Source: Ch67 sp041395845 (lineage in GTDB: Bacteria; Pseudomonadota; Gammaproteobacteria; Pseudomonadales; Ketobacteraceae). From it: DNA of 64,000 nt. The translations under genes and the position numbers were made by a program. The notes below the pieces were generated by a model that saw only the letters and a program-made list of their open reading frames with translations, was not told where the DNA came from and searched no databases. Below are positions 7,309 to 16,673 of this stretch, piece by piece. How positions within the stretch are numbered: position 1 is the first letter of the stretch; each line of letters begins with the position of its first letter. Location of the stretch: positions 1 through 64,000 of the forward strand of contig JAWKZS010000006.1 in NCBI GenBank assembly GCA_041395845.1, given 5' to 3'.

Positions 7309-8259
7309 TTACGGTACAAAGCGGAAGGTGACGGTGTCGCTGGTGCTGCCGACGATGAAGCCGCCCACGCCATCGGGCAGGTTGTCGTTGTAGCCGTTTT
7401 CGCGGAACACGGTGAGTTGGACATCGCAGCTTTCGACAATGAAGGTGGACAGCGGGATGTTCTGCGCGCTGATCAAGCCAAAGGTGTAGTACTCAAGCAA
7501 CGCGGCAGTGATGATGGTGGCGACTTCGTGCTGGAAGGTGGCCACGGCGTTGATGATGTTGGTGTTGGGAATGATGTCACTGACTTGCAGGGTATAGGTG
7601 CCGGCGCCATCGGGGTTGTTGCTGTTCTGGGTTGAGCCGAGCACGTTGAAGCGCGGAAAGGTGTAGGTTTTGTTGCTGGCATCGCTGCAGGTGACGATGG
7701 CGTTGCTGGTCATCTGGTCGCTGCTGCCGGCAGTCCACGTCAGTACGATGTTGTCGTTGCGCGATGTGTAGGTGGCAGTGCGCGCCGAGGTGATTTCCAG
7801 CGGTGCGGGAAAGATGACTTCGCTGGTGTAGCCCACCAGATCGGGATTGGGGCCGGGATCGATCTGCAGTTGATCCACCGGGTACCAGCGATCTTCCCGC
7901 GCGCGGATGGGATCGTATTCGGTGCTGATGGTGACGGTGTCGCCTTCGCCTTGAACATTCAGGCGGCCGCTGTAGTCGCCGCTGAGGTTTTCGAGTGATT
8001 TGAGGACGGCATCATCGACGCTGGATCGCGCAATGAAGAAGTCGCCGCCCACTAAAGGCTGGCGCACGGCATCCTTGAAGATGGTGGCGGCGCTGTCGGC
8101 GGTGCTGGCATCCCGCGCCAGGTTGACCTGCAGGCCCAGGGATATGCCGGTGGCCGACGGTGCGTCGCGCAGGGTGTCCTGTTCGCCGGTGCCGCCGAAG
8201 CAGGCGCCGAGCAGTCCGGCCATTGATAGTGTGATCAGTTGTTTTGTGCGTGAATCCAT
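7309..8259 (-). CDS. Putative lipoprotein of unknown function
   Basis: 316 residues. The signal peptide ends LLGAC, a good lipobox, predicting a lipidated Cys20. The remainder is rich in beta-type segments with many Thr, Ser and Asn and few charged helices; Cys pairs at ~187 and ~277 could form a disulfide. I recognise no family. It is directly upstream of the beta-barrel gene with a 10-bp gap, so the pair may act together at the outer membrane. Confidence 0.75.
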   Translation of the reverse strand: MDSRTKQLITLSMAGLLGACFGGTGEQDTLRDAPSATGISLGLQVNLARDASTADSAATIFKDAVRQPLVGGDFFIARSSVDDAVLKSLENLSGDYSGRLNVQGEGDTVTISTEYDPIRAREDRWYPVDQLQIDPGPNPDLVGYTSEVIFPAPLEITSARTATYTSRNDNIVLTWTAGSSDQMTSNAIVTCSDASNKTYTFPRFNVLGSTQNSNNPDGAGTYTLQVSDIIPNTNIINAVATFQHEVATIITAALLEYYTFGLISAQNIPLSTFIVESCDVQLTVFRENGYNDNLPDGVGGFIVGSTSDTVTFRFVP

Positions 8260-8418
8260 GACACGCGTTCCCCCCGGTTTATATGTGCACAGTTGAGATG
8301 GGCACAGTGGTTATTGCGCGCAGCCTATCACGAAGCCGGGTGAACGCGCGCCGGGGTCGGTTCGATCCAGGTCACGCTTTTTGTGTATTTGTGTGTTGTG
8401 CCCCTGAGGGTGGGCGAT

Positions 8419-8868
8419 TCAGCCCAGCCGCGCCGCCAGTTGTTGCAGAAAGAAGGCGTACATGTTGCGGATTTTGTCGCAGGCTTTGTCGACTTTGTCG
8501 GCAGGCAGATCCGCCGGCAGGGTGAAGTTCGCCTGCCAGTGGATGTCGCAGCGGTTGTCGCCGGTGGGAATGACGTGAAAGGTGCCGATGTAGGTTTGCG
8601 CCGGGTCGAAGCCTTTGGCAGACAGAATGGCGTAACGGTAGTGGCGGTTGGCCGGGTCCAAGGATTCGAGTGATTCGCGGGTGACGCTGCCATCCATCAG
8701 TTGCACGCTGCGCACGGCATTGCCGCCCTGATCGCGGGGGCCGTTGCCTTCCACCGTGCAGCTGGTGATGCCCGGCAGCCAGTGTTGCAGGCCGGCAAAA
8801 TCCCCGGTGAGTTGCCACAGGCTGTCGGCGGAGTGGTTGAACGAATGGCGGACTTCAACCTGCTGCAT
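8419..8868 (-). CDS. SRPBCC-family (START-like) protein
   Basis: 149 residues. The opening VEVRHSFNHSADSLWQLTGDFAGLQHWLPG is the classic start of polyketide cyclase/dehydrase-type SRPBCC proteins, where the helix-grip fold encloses a hydrophobic ligand. The later strands (VEGNGPRDQGGNAVRSVQL, YRYAILSA, GDNRCDIHWQANF) and a C-terminal helix complete the fold. It overlaps the upstream NmrA gene by 14 bp, so translation is likely coupled. Next to a Baeyer-Villiger monooxygenase and an NAD(P)-binding reductase, it may bind or help process the same small hydrophobic substrate; that is inference. Confidence 0.85.
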   Translation of the reverse strand: MQQVEVRHSFNHSADSLWQLTGDFAGLQHWLPGITSCTVEGNGPRDQGGNAVRSVQLMDGSVTRESLESLDPANRHYRYAILSAKGFDPAQTYIGTFHVIPTGDNRCDIHWQANFTLPADLPADKVDKACDKIRNMYAFFLQQLAARLG

Positions 8869-9769
8869 GGGCGGTTCCTTTGTTGTGACTGGCGTAGTGT
8901 TCGATCAGGAATTGTTTGAAGGTAGTCAGGCGCGGATGACGCTGACGCAGTGGTGCGATATCGAAATCCCAACCTTGCCGGTTGTTCCAGCGGAACTGGC
9001 GCGCCGATTCGGGATTGATGAAACGCAAGATCAGACGGGTGATCCATTTGGATGCGGGCATCAGGCGGCGGCCGGTGACATCCTGATAGATGGTTTTGAT
9101 GTCGGCAGCGGTGAGCACATCGCCGGCCACGTCGACGGCCTTGCCCAGGTACAGTTCCGGGTGGCTGAAGAGGTCGGCGGCGAACCAGGCGATGTCGTCG
9201 ACGGATATCATGTGAAAGCGGGTGTCGTTGTCGAGCAGGCCGATGATGGTGGGCAGTATCCAGTGCGGGTCCATCGGTTTTTTCGCGCCGCTGAGGGTGA
9301 CCGGCTGGGTGAAGTTTTCCATAAAGAAGACTTCGCGCAGAAAGGTACGCGGCAGGCCGAGGGAATCGATGTACTGTTCGATTTTGTATTTGCTTTCGAA
9401 ATGGCGGACGCCGGGGGCGTGTTCGCAGTTGGCCACCGAGGTTTGCACGAAATGTTGCACGCCGGCTTTTTTGGCGGCGCGGGCGAGTTTGCAGCCCTGC
9501 TCGACTTCGCGATCGTGACCGACGCCTTTTTCCCAGAAGTTCTGTACGGAAAATACGCCGTAGCAGTCGGCGCAGGCCCGTTCCAGCGAGGCTTCGTCGT
9601 CCAGGTTGCCGGCCACGACGTCGGCGCCCTGGGCACGCAATGCTTGTCCGGCGGGTTTGTTGGGGTCGCGGGTCAGGGCCCGCACGCTGAATCCCTGTTG
9701 CAGCAGTAACGGCACCAGTGCGCCGCCTTGGGCGCCGGTGGCACCGGTAACCAAAATCCGTTTGTTCAT
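8855..9769 (-). CDS. NmrA-family NAD(P)-binding oxidoreductase
   Basis: 304 residues from the ATG at 9769; an alternative ATG at 9796 adds nine residues. The Rossmann motif is TGATGAQG near the N-terminus, followed by Arg/Thr after strand two (RALTRD, suggesting NADP(H)) and GNLDDEASLERA. The layout is that of NmrA/HSCARG atypical SDR proteins, which act as redox sensors or reductases. It is encoded between a flavin monooxygenase (93 bp upstream) and an SRPBCC protein (overlapping downstream). This suggests one transcript and a shared pathway. Confidence 0.85.
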   Translation of the reverse strand: MNKRILVTGATGAQGGALVPLLLQQGFSVRALTRDPNKPAGQALRAQGADVVAGNLDDEASLERACADCYGVFSVQNFWEKGVGHDREVEQGCKLARAAKKAGVQHFVQTSVANCEHAPGVRHFESKYKIEQYIDSLGLPRTFLREVFFMENFTQPVTLSGAKKPMDPHWILPTIIGLLDNDTRFHMISVDDIAWFAADLFSHPELYLGKAVDVAGDVLTAADIKTIYQDVTGRRLMPASKWITRLILRFINPESARQFRWNNRQGWDFDIAPLRQRHPRLTTFKQFLIEHYASHNKGTAHAAG

Positions 9770-9862
9770 GGGTGACTCGTGTGTGGGTGACGCCATCAGA
9801 ACTGGCCGGTTCCCGATGATAGCAAGTTGCTTGACGGTATTGAAGCCGACGCGCTGCCCCGG

Positions 9863-11335
9863 TCAGGGCAGCAGGTCGTAATCCCCCAGGTTCACGTCGG
9901 CGGTGGCGGCAGCGTAATCCCGGGCGTGGCTGGACCAGTTCTGGGTGATGCGGCCGCGGGCGTTGCGGTACCAGTTGCCGGCGCTGGGGTCGGCCCAGGC
10001 GGTGAGGTTCAGCTGTTCCTGCAGGCGGGCGTTGAAAGCATCCTGGGCGGCCTGGTTGGGGGCCATGGCGCGGGCACCGGCAGTGTCGAGGGCGGCCAGC
10101 GCTTTCACGATGTAGTCGCCCTGGCATTCCAGCATGAAGGTAATGGAGTTGTGGCCCAGGTTGGTGTTGGGGCCGTACATGACAAACAGGTTGGGGAATC
10201 CGGCCACACCGATGCCCAGATACGCTTCGGGGGCGTCGGCCCAGGCCTGGTTGAGGTGGCGGCCGTCGCTGCCGATGATGTCCACCGACCATTTCCATTC
10301 GGTGGTTTCGAAGCCGGTGGCATAGACGATGATGTCGACATCATGCTGTCTGCCATCCGCGGTGACGATGCCGCCGGGCACGATGCGGTCGATGGCGGTG
10401 GTCACCAGGTCCACATTGGGCTTTTGCAGCGCGGGATAATAATCATCGCAGAATAAAACGCGCTTGCAGCCGATGGGATAGTTCGGGGTGAGTTGCTGGC
10501 GCAGGGCGGGATCTTCCACTTGCGCTTCGAGATGGTTGAGCGAGATACGGGTGAAGGCGGCGCGGCCCGCCGGGGTCCACTGGAAGGCCTGCCAGAAAAA
10601 ATGATCGGCGTTGTCGAAGATGTAGCGGCGCATCATGTCGCTGAGTTCGAGTGCCTTGGCCATGTCGGTGGCCATCAGCATCATTTCTTCGGGCGGTACC
10701 GGGCGATCGTTGCGCGGCAGCAGCCAGTTGGGTGAGCGCTGGAATACGCTCAGCTGGGCGACGGTTTTGGCGAGCGCCGGCACGATCTGCACGGCGCTGG
10801 CGGCCGATCCGATCACTGCAACACGCTTGCCGGTGAAATCCACGTTGTGATTCCAGCGCGCCGAGTGCATGGATTCGCCGGCGAAACTTTCGCGTCCGTT
10901 GATGTCGGGCCATTGCGGGCGGTTGAGCTGGCCCAGGGCGCCGATGACCACGTCCACTTCCAGCAGGCGGCCTTTGCTGGTCTGTACCGTCCAGGTGCGG
11001 CTGCTGTCGTTCCAGCGGGCGCTGGTGACAGGCTCGCTCAGGTGGATGCGATCACGCAGGCGGTAGCGGTCGGTGATTTCTTCGCAGTAACGCTGAATTT
11101 CAGGGGCGGTGGCGAACAGGCGCGACCAGGTGAAGCTGGGGGCAAAGGATAGCTGGTAGAGCAGGATGGGCACGTCGCACTGGCTGCCGGGATACTGGTT
11201 TTCGGCCCAGGTGCCGCCGACTTTGTCGTTGCGATCGAACAGCTGGATGTCGGTATGGCCGGCCTGCTGCAGTTTGATGGCGGCGACCAGCCCGCCCAGC
11301 CCCGCACCGATGATTGCGATCCGCTTGCCTGCCAT
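9863..11335 (-). CDS. Flavin-containing Baeyer-Villiger-type monooxygenase
   Basis: 490 residues. FAD-binding motif GAGLGG (10-15), NADPH-binding motif GSAASA (176-181) and between them FAGESMHSARW (151-161), which fits the FxGxxxHxxxW fingerprint of Baeyer-Villiger monooxygenases. YPGSQCDVP is typical of the cyclohexanone/phenylacetone-monooxygenase branch. The enzyme should insert one oxygen of O2 next to a ketone, using NADPH and making an ester or lactone. It is the first gene of a probable three-gene group with the NmrA and SRPBCC genes. The native substrate (cyclic, steroid or aliphatic ketone) cannot be read from the sequence. Confidence 0.9.
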   Translation of the reverse strand: MAGKRIAIIGAGLGGLVAAIKLQQAGHTDIQLFDRNDKVGGTWAENQYPGSQCDVPILLYQLSFAPSFTWSRLFATAPEIQRYCEEITDRYRLRDRIHLSEPVTSARWNDSSRTWTVQTSKGRLLEVDVVIGALGQLNRPQWPDINGRESFAGESMHSARWNHNVDFTGKRVAVIGSAASAVQIVPALAKTVAQLSVFQRSPNWLLPRNDRPVPPEEMMLMATDMAKALELSDMMRRYIFDNADHFFWQAFQWTPAGRAAFTRISLNHLEAQVEDPALRQQLTPNYPIGCKRVLFCDDYYPALQKPNVDLVTTAIDRIVPGGIVTADGRQHDVDIIVYATGFETTEWKWSVDIIGSDGRHLNQAWADAPEAYLGIGVAGFPNLFVMYGPNTNLGHNSITFMLECQGDYIVKALAALDTAGARAMAPNQAAQDAFNARLQEQLNLTAWADPSAGNWYRNARGRITQNWSSHARDYAAATADVNLGDYDLLP

Positions 11336-11540
11336 GGGATTCTCCTTTTTGTTTTGCCCAACGGGTGTAGCGATCTTTTGAGTCTACTACCCTGATGTAA
11401 AGCCCGGCGGATTTTTACTGACTTTTGACGACGCAGCCTGTCGGCCACGGCTGGACAGGTGCCGGACAGCGGTGGCGGGTCATTTACTTTTGACGCCGAT
11501 ACAGGCACAAATGGCAGATTGGGTTTACAGAGGATTCACC

Positions 11541-11876
11541 ATGAAAAAGCAGATCATCTATGGCGTGCTGGCGCTGCTGGGCATCACGCTGACGTGGTAT
11601 CACAATATCCAGTTTGCGCTGGAAAACGGTTCAATGAATATGGGCGATTTTATTGAACAGTGTTTTGTGAATCACGCCGCCAGTTCGATCACCTGGGATG
11701 TGACCATTGCGGCGATCACTTTTCTGACCTGGATGTTTGTGGAATGCAAGCGTTTGCAAATGAAGGTGTTCATTCCGGTGACACTGATTACCTGTCTGGG
11801 TGCGCTGGCCTGTGGTTTCCCGCTGTTCCTGCTGCTGCGTGAACGTCATCTGGCAAAAATGAAAGCGGCGGCGTGA
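11541..11876 (+). CDS. DUF2834 small membrane protein
   Basis: 111 residues from the ATG at 11541, with GAGG 8 nt upstream. Three hydrophobic helices are evident (about 5-22, 45-65 and 75-95), with the conserved WYHN near the first helix and the W.DV..A..TF..WM block typical of DUF2834 proteins. Function is unknown; many neighbours of this family are lipid or terpenoid enzymes. It is divergent from the monooxygenase gene across a 205-bp spacer that probably holds both promoters. Confidence 0.75.
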   Translation: MKKQIIYGVLALLGITLTWYHNIQFALENGSMNMGDFIEQCFVNHAASSITWDVTIAAITFLTWMFVECKRLQMKVFIPVTLITCLGALACGFPLFLLLRERHLAKMKAAA

Positions 11877-11932
11877 GTGGTGAGTGCCACATCACACCGC
11901 CGATTGGTGACAGGTTAATTACAGTAAAGTGA

Positions 11933-13057
11933 TTACAGACTGTTGAGTGCCTGTTCCAGATAGGCAACGGTCTGATCCACGTTCTGCCATTTGTCGAGGC
12001 CAAACAGTCCCACCCGAAAGGTTCTGAAGTCCGCCGGTTCGTCGCACATCAGCGGCACGCCGGCGGCGGTCTGCAAACCCTGCGCGATAAATTTCTTGCC
12101 GTTGTGAATGTCGGGATCGGTGGTGTAGCTGACCACGACACCGGGCGCCGCAAAGCCTTCGGCGGCGACGCTGGCAAAACCTTTCGCAACCATCAGGGCG
12201 CGTACCTTGTTGCCCAGTTCCCATTGCCGCTCACGCATCAGTTCCAGGCCGATCTGACGGGTTTCCAGCAGTGAATCGCGGAACCGCACCAGGGCGTCGG
12301 TGGGCATGGTGGCGTGATAGGCATGGGCGCCGTTTTCGTAGGCCTGCATGATCTGCAGCCATTTGTTGAGGTCGGCGGCGAAGCTGCTGCTTTGCGTACT
12401 TTGTACTTTGGCAACGGCAGCAGCACTGAGCATGATCAGGGCGGCACAGGGCGATGCACTCCAGCCTTTTTGAGGCGCGCTGATCAGCACGTCCACACCG
12501 CATTGTTGCATGTCCACCCACACCGCGCCGGATGCCACGCAATCCAGCACGAACAGGCCACCAATACTGTGCACGGCATCCGCCACGGCGCGCAGGTAGT
12601 TGTCGGGCAGGATGATGCCAGAGGCGGTTTCCACATGGGGCGCAAACACCAGCGCGGGCTTTTCCTGTTCGATGGTGGCGACCACGTCTTCCAGCGGTGC
12701 GGGCATGAACGGTGCCTGTGCCCCACTACCCTGCTGACGTGCTTTCAGAATGATTTCCCGGGCGGGAATCTTGCCGGCGGCGAAGATCTGGCTCCAGCGG
12801 TAACTGAACCAGCCGTTGCGCAATACCAGACAGGTCTGATCGGTGGCCAGCTGACGCGCCACTGCTTCCATCCCGAAGGAACCACCGCCAGGCACCACGG
12901 CCACCGCCGCGGCGTTGTAGACGTCTTTCAGATTGGCGGAAATATCCCGCATCACCTGCTGAAAGCGCTGGGACATATGGTTGAGCGAACGATCGGTGAA
13001 GACGACGGAGTATTCGAGCAGGCCATCAGGATCGACGTGTGGGTACTGTTTGGACAT
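11933..13057 (-). CDS. Class V aminotransferase (PLP enzyme)
   Basis: 374 residues from the ATG at 13057. The chain follows class V (alanine-glyoxylate / serine-pyruvate type) enzymes: VPGGGSFGMEAVARQ phosphate-binding region, APHVETASG, the cofactor Asp in FVLDCVASGA and the Schiff-base Lys in APQKGWSASP. It should transfer an amino group between an amino acid (Ala or Ser) and glyoxylate or pyruvate; the exact pair is not resolvable by eye. It is monocistronic, convergent with the DUF2834 gene and divergent from phoX. Confidence 0.88.
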   Translation of the reverse strand: MSKQYPHVDPDGLLEYSVVFTDRSLNHMSQRFQQVMRDISANLKDVYNAAAVAVVPGGGSFGMEAVARQLATDQTCLVLRNGWFSYRWSQIFAAGKIPAREIILKARQQGSGAQAPFMPAPLEDVVATIEQEKPALVFAPHVETASGIILPDNYLRAVADAVHSIGGLFVLDCVASGAVWVDMQQCGVDVLISAPQKGWSASPCAALIMLSAAAVAKVQSTQSSSFAADLNKWLQIMQAYENGAHAYHATMPTDALVRFRDSLLETRQIGLELMRERQWELGNKVRALMVAKGFASVAAEGFAAPGVVVSYTTDPDIHNGKKFIAQGLQTAAGVPLMCDEPADFRTFRVGLFGLDKWQNVDQTVAYLEQALNSL

Positions 13058-13227
13058 GGTGTGCTTCCCGTTGGTGACTTCAGACCCCGCACCCGGCGGG
13101 GTTTTAGATTCCCCTGATTTTGGCGATGTGTCAAACAACATGCGCAGAATGTAATCATTCCGTCATACCGGTTGTGCACTCTATGGCCTGCAAATTTCGC
13201 CCATGTGTATAACTGAGGTTCAAGACC

Positions 13228-15180
13228 ATGAATTCGCAAGAGCACGCTCTGTTGCTGCAGGGCATCGAGCCCGAGTCCAATACATCCAATAATCCCACGT
13301 TCCAGTCCATTCTGGATCAGCACATCCAGCGTCGTACTGTTTTGAAAGGTGGCGTTGGTGCCACCATGATCGGCGCGATGGGTCTGACCATGACCGGCTG
13401 CAAGCCGAATCTGTTGGGCTTTACACCGGTACCGGTCAATCGTGACGACACCATTACCATTCCCGAAGGCTACACCGCGAAGGCGTTTGTACCTTGGGGC
13501 ACGCCGATCACCGGCAGCTATCCTGCATACCGTGCCGACGGCACTAATACCGGTGAGGAGCAGGAACAGCAGGTAGGTCAACACCACGATGGTATGCACT
13601 TCTTCCCGATTGATTGCAAAAAAGGCGGTGAAAACTCCAGCCACGGTCTGCTGGTGATGAACCACGAATATATCGATCAGGGTACTCTTCACGCAGATGG
13701 CCCAACCTCGGTCGATGGCGTTCGTCCTACTGATGAAGTGCGAAAAGAAGTCGCAGCACACGGCGTATCCGTGATTGAAATCGCGAAGGACTACACCGGT
13801 GAGTGGTACGTGGTACCTAGCAGCATTAACCGCCGTATCACCGGCGCCACCGAAATGGAAATCAAGGGCCCCGCCGCTGGCCATGCCAAGATGATTACCA
13901 AGTTCAGCCCAGAAGGTACCCGTACCCGCGGCACCCTGAACAACTGCTCGATGGGTCATACACCATGGAATACCTATCTGACCTGTGAAGAAAACTGGTC
14001 CGGCTATTTCCGTACTGGTGTTGCAAGCGCCGAGCGTCCGCGCGAACTGCGCCGTTACGGTACCGGCAGCGCAAGCCGTTATGCATGGGAAACCGTAAAC
14101 GAAGACGTCTACAAGCGCTTCGACGTCACGCCGACCGGTGAAACTGCTGCCGATGATTACCGCAACGAAGCGAATACCTTTGGCTGGATCGTGGAAATCG
14201 ATCCGTTTGATGCCACCAGCACCCCCATCAAACATACCGCGCTGGGCCGTTTTGCTCACGAGGGTATCGTGTTCCAGAAAGCGAAGAACGGTCAGCCGGT
14301 TGTTTGTTATTCCGGCGACGACTCTCGCAACGAATACATCTACAAGTTCGTGTCCAAACACAACTACAACAAGCGTACTGCCGGCAGCTGGTTGCTGGAC
14401 GAAGGCACGCTGTACGTCGCGAAGTTCAATGCCGATCGTACCGGTGAGTGGCTGCCGCTGGACTTCAACCATCCTGCGTTCCAGGCACGCATGGCTGAAA
14501 CCGGCACCGAGTTCACTGATCAGGGCGACGTGCTGATCAACACACGTACTGCCGCTGACATGATGGGCGCCACCAAGATGGACCGCCCGGAATGGGGCGC
14601 CGTGCATCCACGCACTGGTGAAGTGTATTTCACCTTGACCAACAATACTGCGCGCACTGCGGATCAGGTCGATCCTGCCAATCCGCGTCCTGCCAATGCC
14701 TATGGCCACATCATCCGCTGGAATGAAGTCAGCACGGATTTTGCCGGTACCCAGTTCATGTGGGATATCTTCCTGCTGGCAGGTCCGTCCACCGACAGCG
14801 CAATCCTGGCGGCCGCCGGTGCACCGCTGCTGGATGACAGCAACATTCACGCCAGCCCCGATGGTTTGTGGTTCGATGAGGACGGTCGCCTGTGGATTCA
14901 GACCGACATGAGCGGCAGCCAGCTGACTGCCGGCCCGTTCGGCAACAACGCCATGCTGGCAGCTGATCCCAACAGCGGTGAAGTGCGCCGCTTCCTGGTG
15001 GGTCCATATGGTTGTGAAGTCACCGGTGTGGTGACCACGCCCAATGGCCGTTCCATGTTCGTCAACATCCAACACCCAGGTGAGCCTGCACCGAGTGATT
15101 GGCCGGATGGCGCAGGTGCACGCCCGCGTTCTTCCACCGTGATTGTCACCAAGGACAACGGCGGCAAGATCGGCAGCTGA
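13228..15180 (+). CDS. phoX: PhoX-family (DUF839) Tat-exported phosphatase
   Basis: 650 residues. The leader carries twin arginines at 35-36 (QRRTVLKGG) followed by a hydrophobic stretch, so export by the Tat pathway is expected. Cys58 in TMTGC makes a near-lipobox, so it may also be lipid-anchored. The mature part has PhoX features: HHDGMHFFPI, LLVMNHEYID, LNNCSMGHTPWNTYLTCEENW, GRFAHEG, GDDSRNEYIYKF and the C-terminal SPDGLWFDEDGRLWIQTDMSG. PhoX enzymes use Ca and Fe to release phosphate from esters in the periplasm or outside the cell. The start has GAGG 9 nt upstream. I found no convincing Pho box. Confidence 0.88.
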   Translation: MNSQEHALLLQGIEPESNTSNNPTFQSILDQHIQRRTVLKGGVGATMIGAMGLTMTGCKPNLLGFTPVPVNRDDTITIPEGYTAKAFVPWGTPITGSYPAYRADGTNTGEEQEQQVGQHHDGMHFFPIDCKKGGENSSHGLLVMNHEYIDQGTLHADGPTSVDGVRPTDEVRKEVAAHGVSVIEIAKDYTGEWYVVPSSINRRITGATEMEIKGPAAGHAKMITKFSPEGTRTRGTLNNCSMGHTPWNTYLTCEENWSGYFRTGVASAERPRELRRYGTGSASRYAWETVNEDVYKRFDVTPTGETAADDYRNEANTFGWIVEIDPFDATSTPIKHTALGRFAHEGIVFQKAKNGQPVVCYSGDDSRNEYIYKFVSKHNYNKRTAGSWLLDEGTLYVAKFNADRTGEWLPLDFNHPAFQARMAETGTEFTDQGDVLINTRTAADMMGATKMDRPEWGAVHPRTGEVYFTLTNNTARTADQVDPANPRPANAYGHIIRWNEVSTDFAGTQFMWDIFLLAGPSTDSAILAAAGAPLLDDSNIHASPDGLWFDEDGRLWIQTDMSGSQLTAGPFGNNAMLAADPNSGEVRRFLVGPYGCEVTGVVTTPNGRSMFVNIQHPGEPAPSDWPDGAGARPRSSTVIVTKDNGGKIGS

Positions 15181-15230
15181 GGTTTACCGCTTCACGCAAG
15201 GTGAAGCATGACGCAGGGATTGCGCGACGG

Positions 15231-15260
15231 GGGCACAGTGGATGTGCCCTTTCTTTTTTT
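15231..15260 (+). terminator. Rho-independent terminator of phoX
   Basis: GGGCACA (15231-15237) and TGTGCCC (15243-15249) pair perfectly and are followed by a run of ten bases that is all T except one C. A second weaker hairpin lies just after the phoX stop at about 15189-15207. Confidence 0.9.
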
Positions 15261-15281
15261 GTCGCGGAGGTGGATGGCGAA

Positions 15282-16598
15282 TCAGCTGTAACCGCTGCGC
15301 CGGTGCACGCACTGGCCGGCTGCATAGGTGGCCTGCACCAGTCGATCATCGCCCAGGGTGTTGAGCACGAACAACAGATCCTGCGGCGCCAGTCCGCCCT
15401 GTAAGCGATACGCCAGCAGCGGTGTGGCATCCAGATCCAGAATCACGAAATCACCGTATTTGCCCGGCTGCAGACTGCCGATCTGCTGATCGAGTTTGAG
15501 CGCACGGGCGGCACCGAGGGTCGCGTAATAAAATGCCTGCAACGGATCGAGGTTGTAACCCTGCAACTGCTGGATCTTGTAGGCTTCATCCAGCGTGCGG
15601 AACAGCGAAAAACTGGTGCCCGCACCCACATCCGTGCCCATCGCCACGTTCACGCCATGCTGCTGCATGCGCTGCAGATTGAACAGCCCCGAGCCCAGAA
15701 ACAGATTCGAGGTGGGACAGTGCACGATGGTTGATCCGGCAGCCGCCAGCCGTGCGCATTGATCGTCACACAGATGCACACCGTGGGCGAATAGACTGCG
15801 ATCGGTCAGCAGCCCTGCCTGTTCGTACACGTCCAGATAATTGCGCGCGTCGGGGAACAGCTGTTTGACCCAATCGATTTCCGCCTGGTTTTCCGCAAGG
15901 TGGGTGTGCAGATAGACATCCGGATATTCGCGCAGCAACTGCGCTGCCTTCGCGAGCTGTTCCGGCGAGGAGGTCGGTGCAAAGCGCGGCGTGACCGCGT
16001 AATGCAGCCGGTCTTCGCCGTGCCAGCGTTCGATCAGCCGGCGTGACTGGTCGTAGGCACACTCCGGCGTGTCGAGCAGTTCATCCGGCGCATTGCGATC
16101 CATCAGCACTTTACCGGCAATCATGCACAGATGTTTTTCTTTCGCCGCTGCAAACAGCGCGCTCACCGATTGCGGATGCACGGTGCAGAATACTGCTGCG
16201 GTGGTGGTGCCGTTGCGCAGCAGTTCCTGCAGAAAAAATTCGGCCGTGGCCGCCGCGTGGTCCGCATTGCAGAAGGCTGCTTCGGTGGGAAAGGTGTATT
16301 GGGTGAGCCAGTCCAGCAGCTGATTGCCGTGGGCACCGATCATGCCGGTTTGCGGATAGTGCACATGGGCATCGATGAAGCCGGGAATGATCAGGTGATT
16401 CGGGTATTCCCGCACGCTGACCTGATACGGTAGCGGCAGCAGATGATCGGCGGCACCCACTGCGCGAATCTTGCCGTTCTGAATCCAGAGGATGCCGTCT
16501 TCGTAATATTCCAGCGCGGCAGATCCGGCGCGAGCCGGATCATCCACCAGATGCAGAATGCGCGCCCGGTACGCGCGGTTGTCGTAGATGCTGCTCAT
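15282..16598 (-). CDS. guaD: Guanine deaminase
   Basis: 438 residues of an amidohydrolase barrel. Metal ligands are visible: HVH at 78-80 in PGFIDAHVHYPQ, HTHLAENQAEIDWV, FAHGVHLCDDQ and GTDVGAGTSFS. The PQTGMIGAHG and HTHLAEN.AEI blocks are the guanine deaminase signature, distinguishing it from other COG0402 members. It converts guanine to xanthine plus ammonia in purine salvage/catabolism. It lies 75 bp downstream of feoB on the same strand but has no obvious functional tie to iron uptake. It converges on the phoX terminator. Confidence 0.92.
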   Translation of the reverse strand: MSSIYDNRAYRARILHLVDDPARAGSAALEYYEDGILWIQNGKIRAVGAADHLLPLPYQVSVREYPNHLIIPGFIDAHVHYPQTGMIGAHGNQLLDWLTQYTFPTEAAFCNADHAAATAEFFLQELLRNGTTTAAVFCTVHPQSVSALFAAAKEKHLCMIAGKVLMDRNAPDELLDTPECAYDQSRRLIERWHGEDRLHYAVTPRFAPTSSPEQLAKAAQLLREYPDVYLHTHLAENQAEIDWVKQLFPDARNYLDVYEQAGLLTDRSLFAHGVHLCDDQCARLAAAGSTIVHCPTSNLFLGSGLFNLQRMQQHGVNVAMGTDVGAGTSFSLFRTLDEAYKIQQLQGYNLDPLQAFYYATLGAARALKLDQQIGSLQPGKYGDFVILDLDATPLLAYRLQGGLAPQDLLFVLNTLGDDRLVQATYAAGQCVHRRSGYS

Positions 16599-16673
16599 GC
16601 GGGACGTTTGCTTCCTTGATAGGTCTGTTCAGGAATTACATAACGCCCCGCCCGGAATGGCAAGGGGTGCCGC

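Noticed and set aside
13140..13200. A Pho box upstream of phoX
   Set aside because: One half-site resembles CTGTCAT, but the second repeat at the required spacing matches poorly.
12952..15075. A 707-codon open frame on the minus strand opposite phoX
   Set aside because: It is antisense to a clear PhoX gene. Its translation is rich in His, Gly and Arg without domain features, as expected for a shadow frame in GC-rich DNA.
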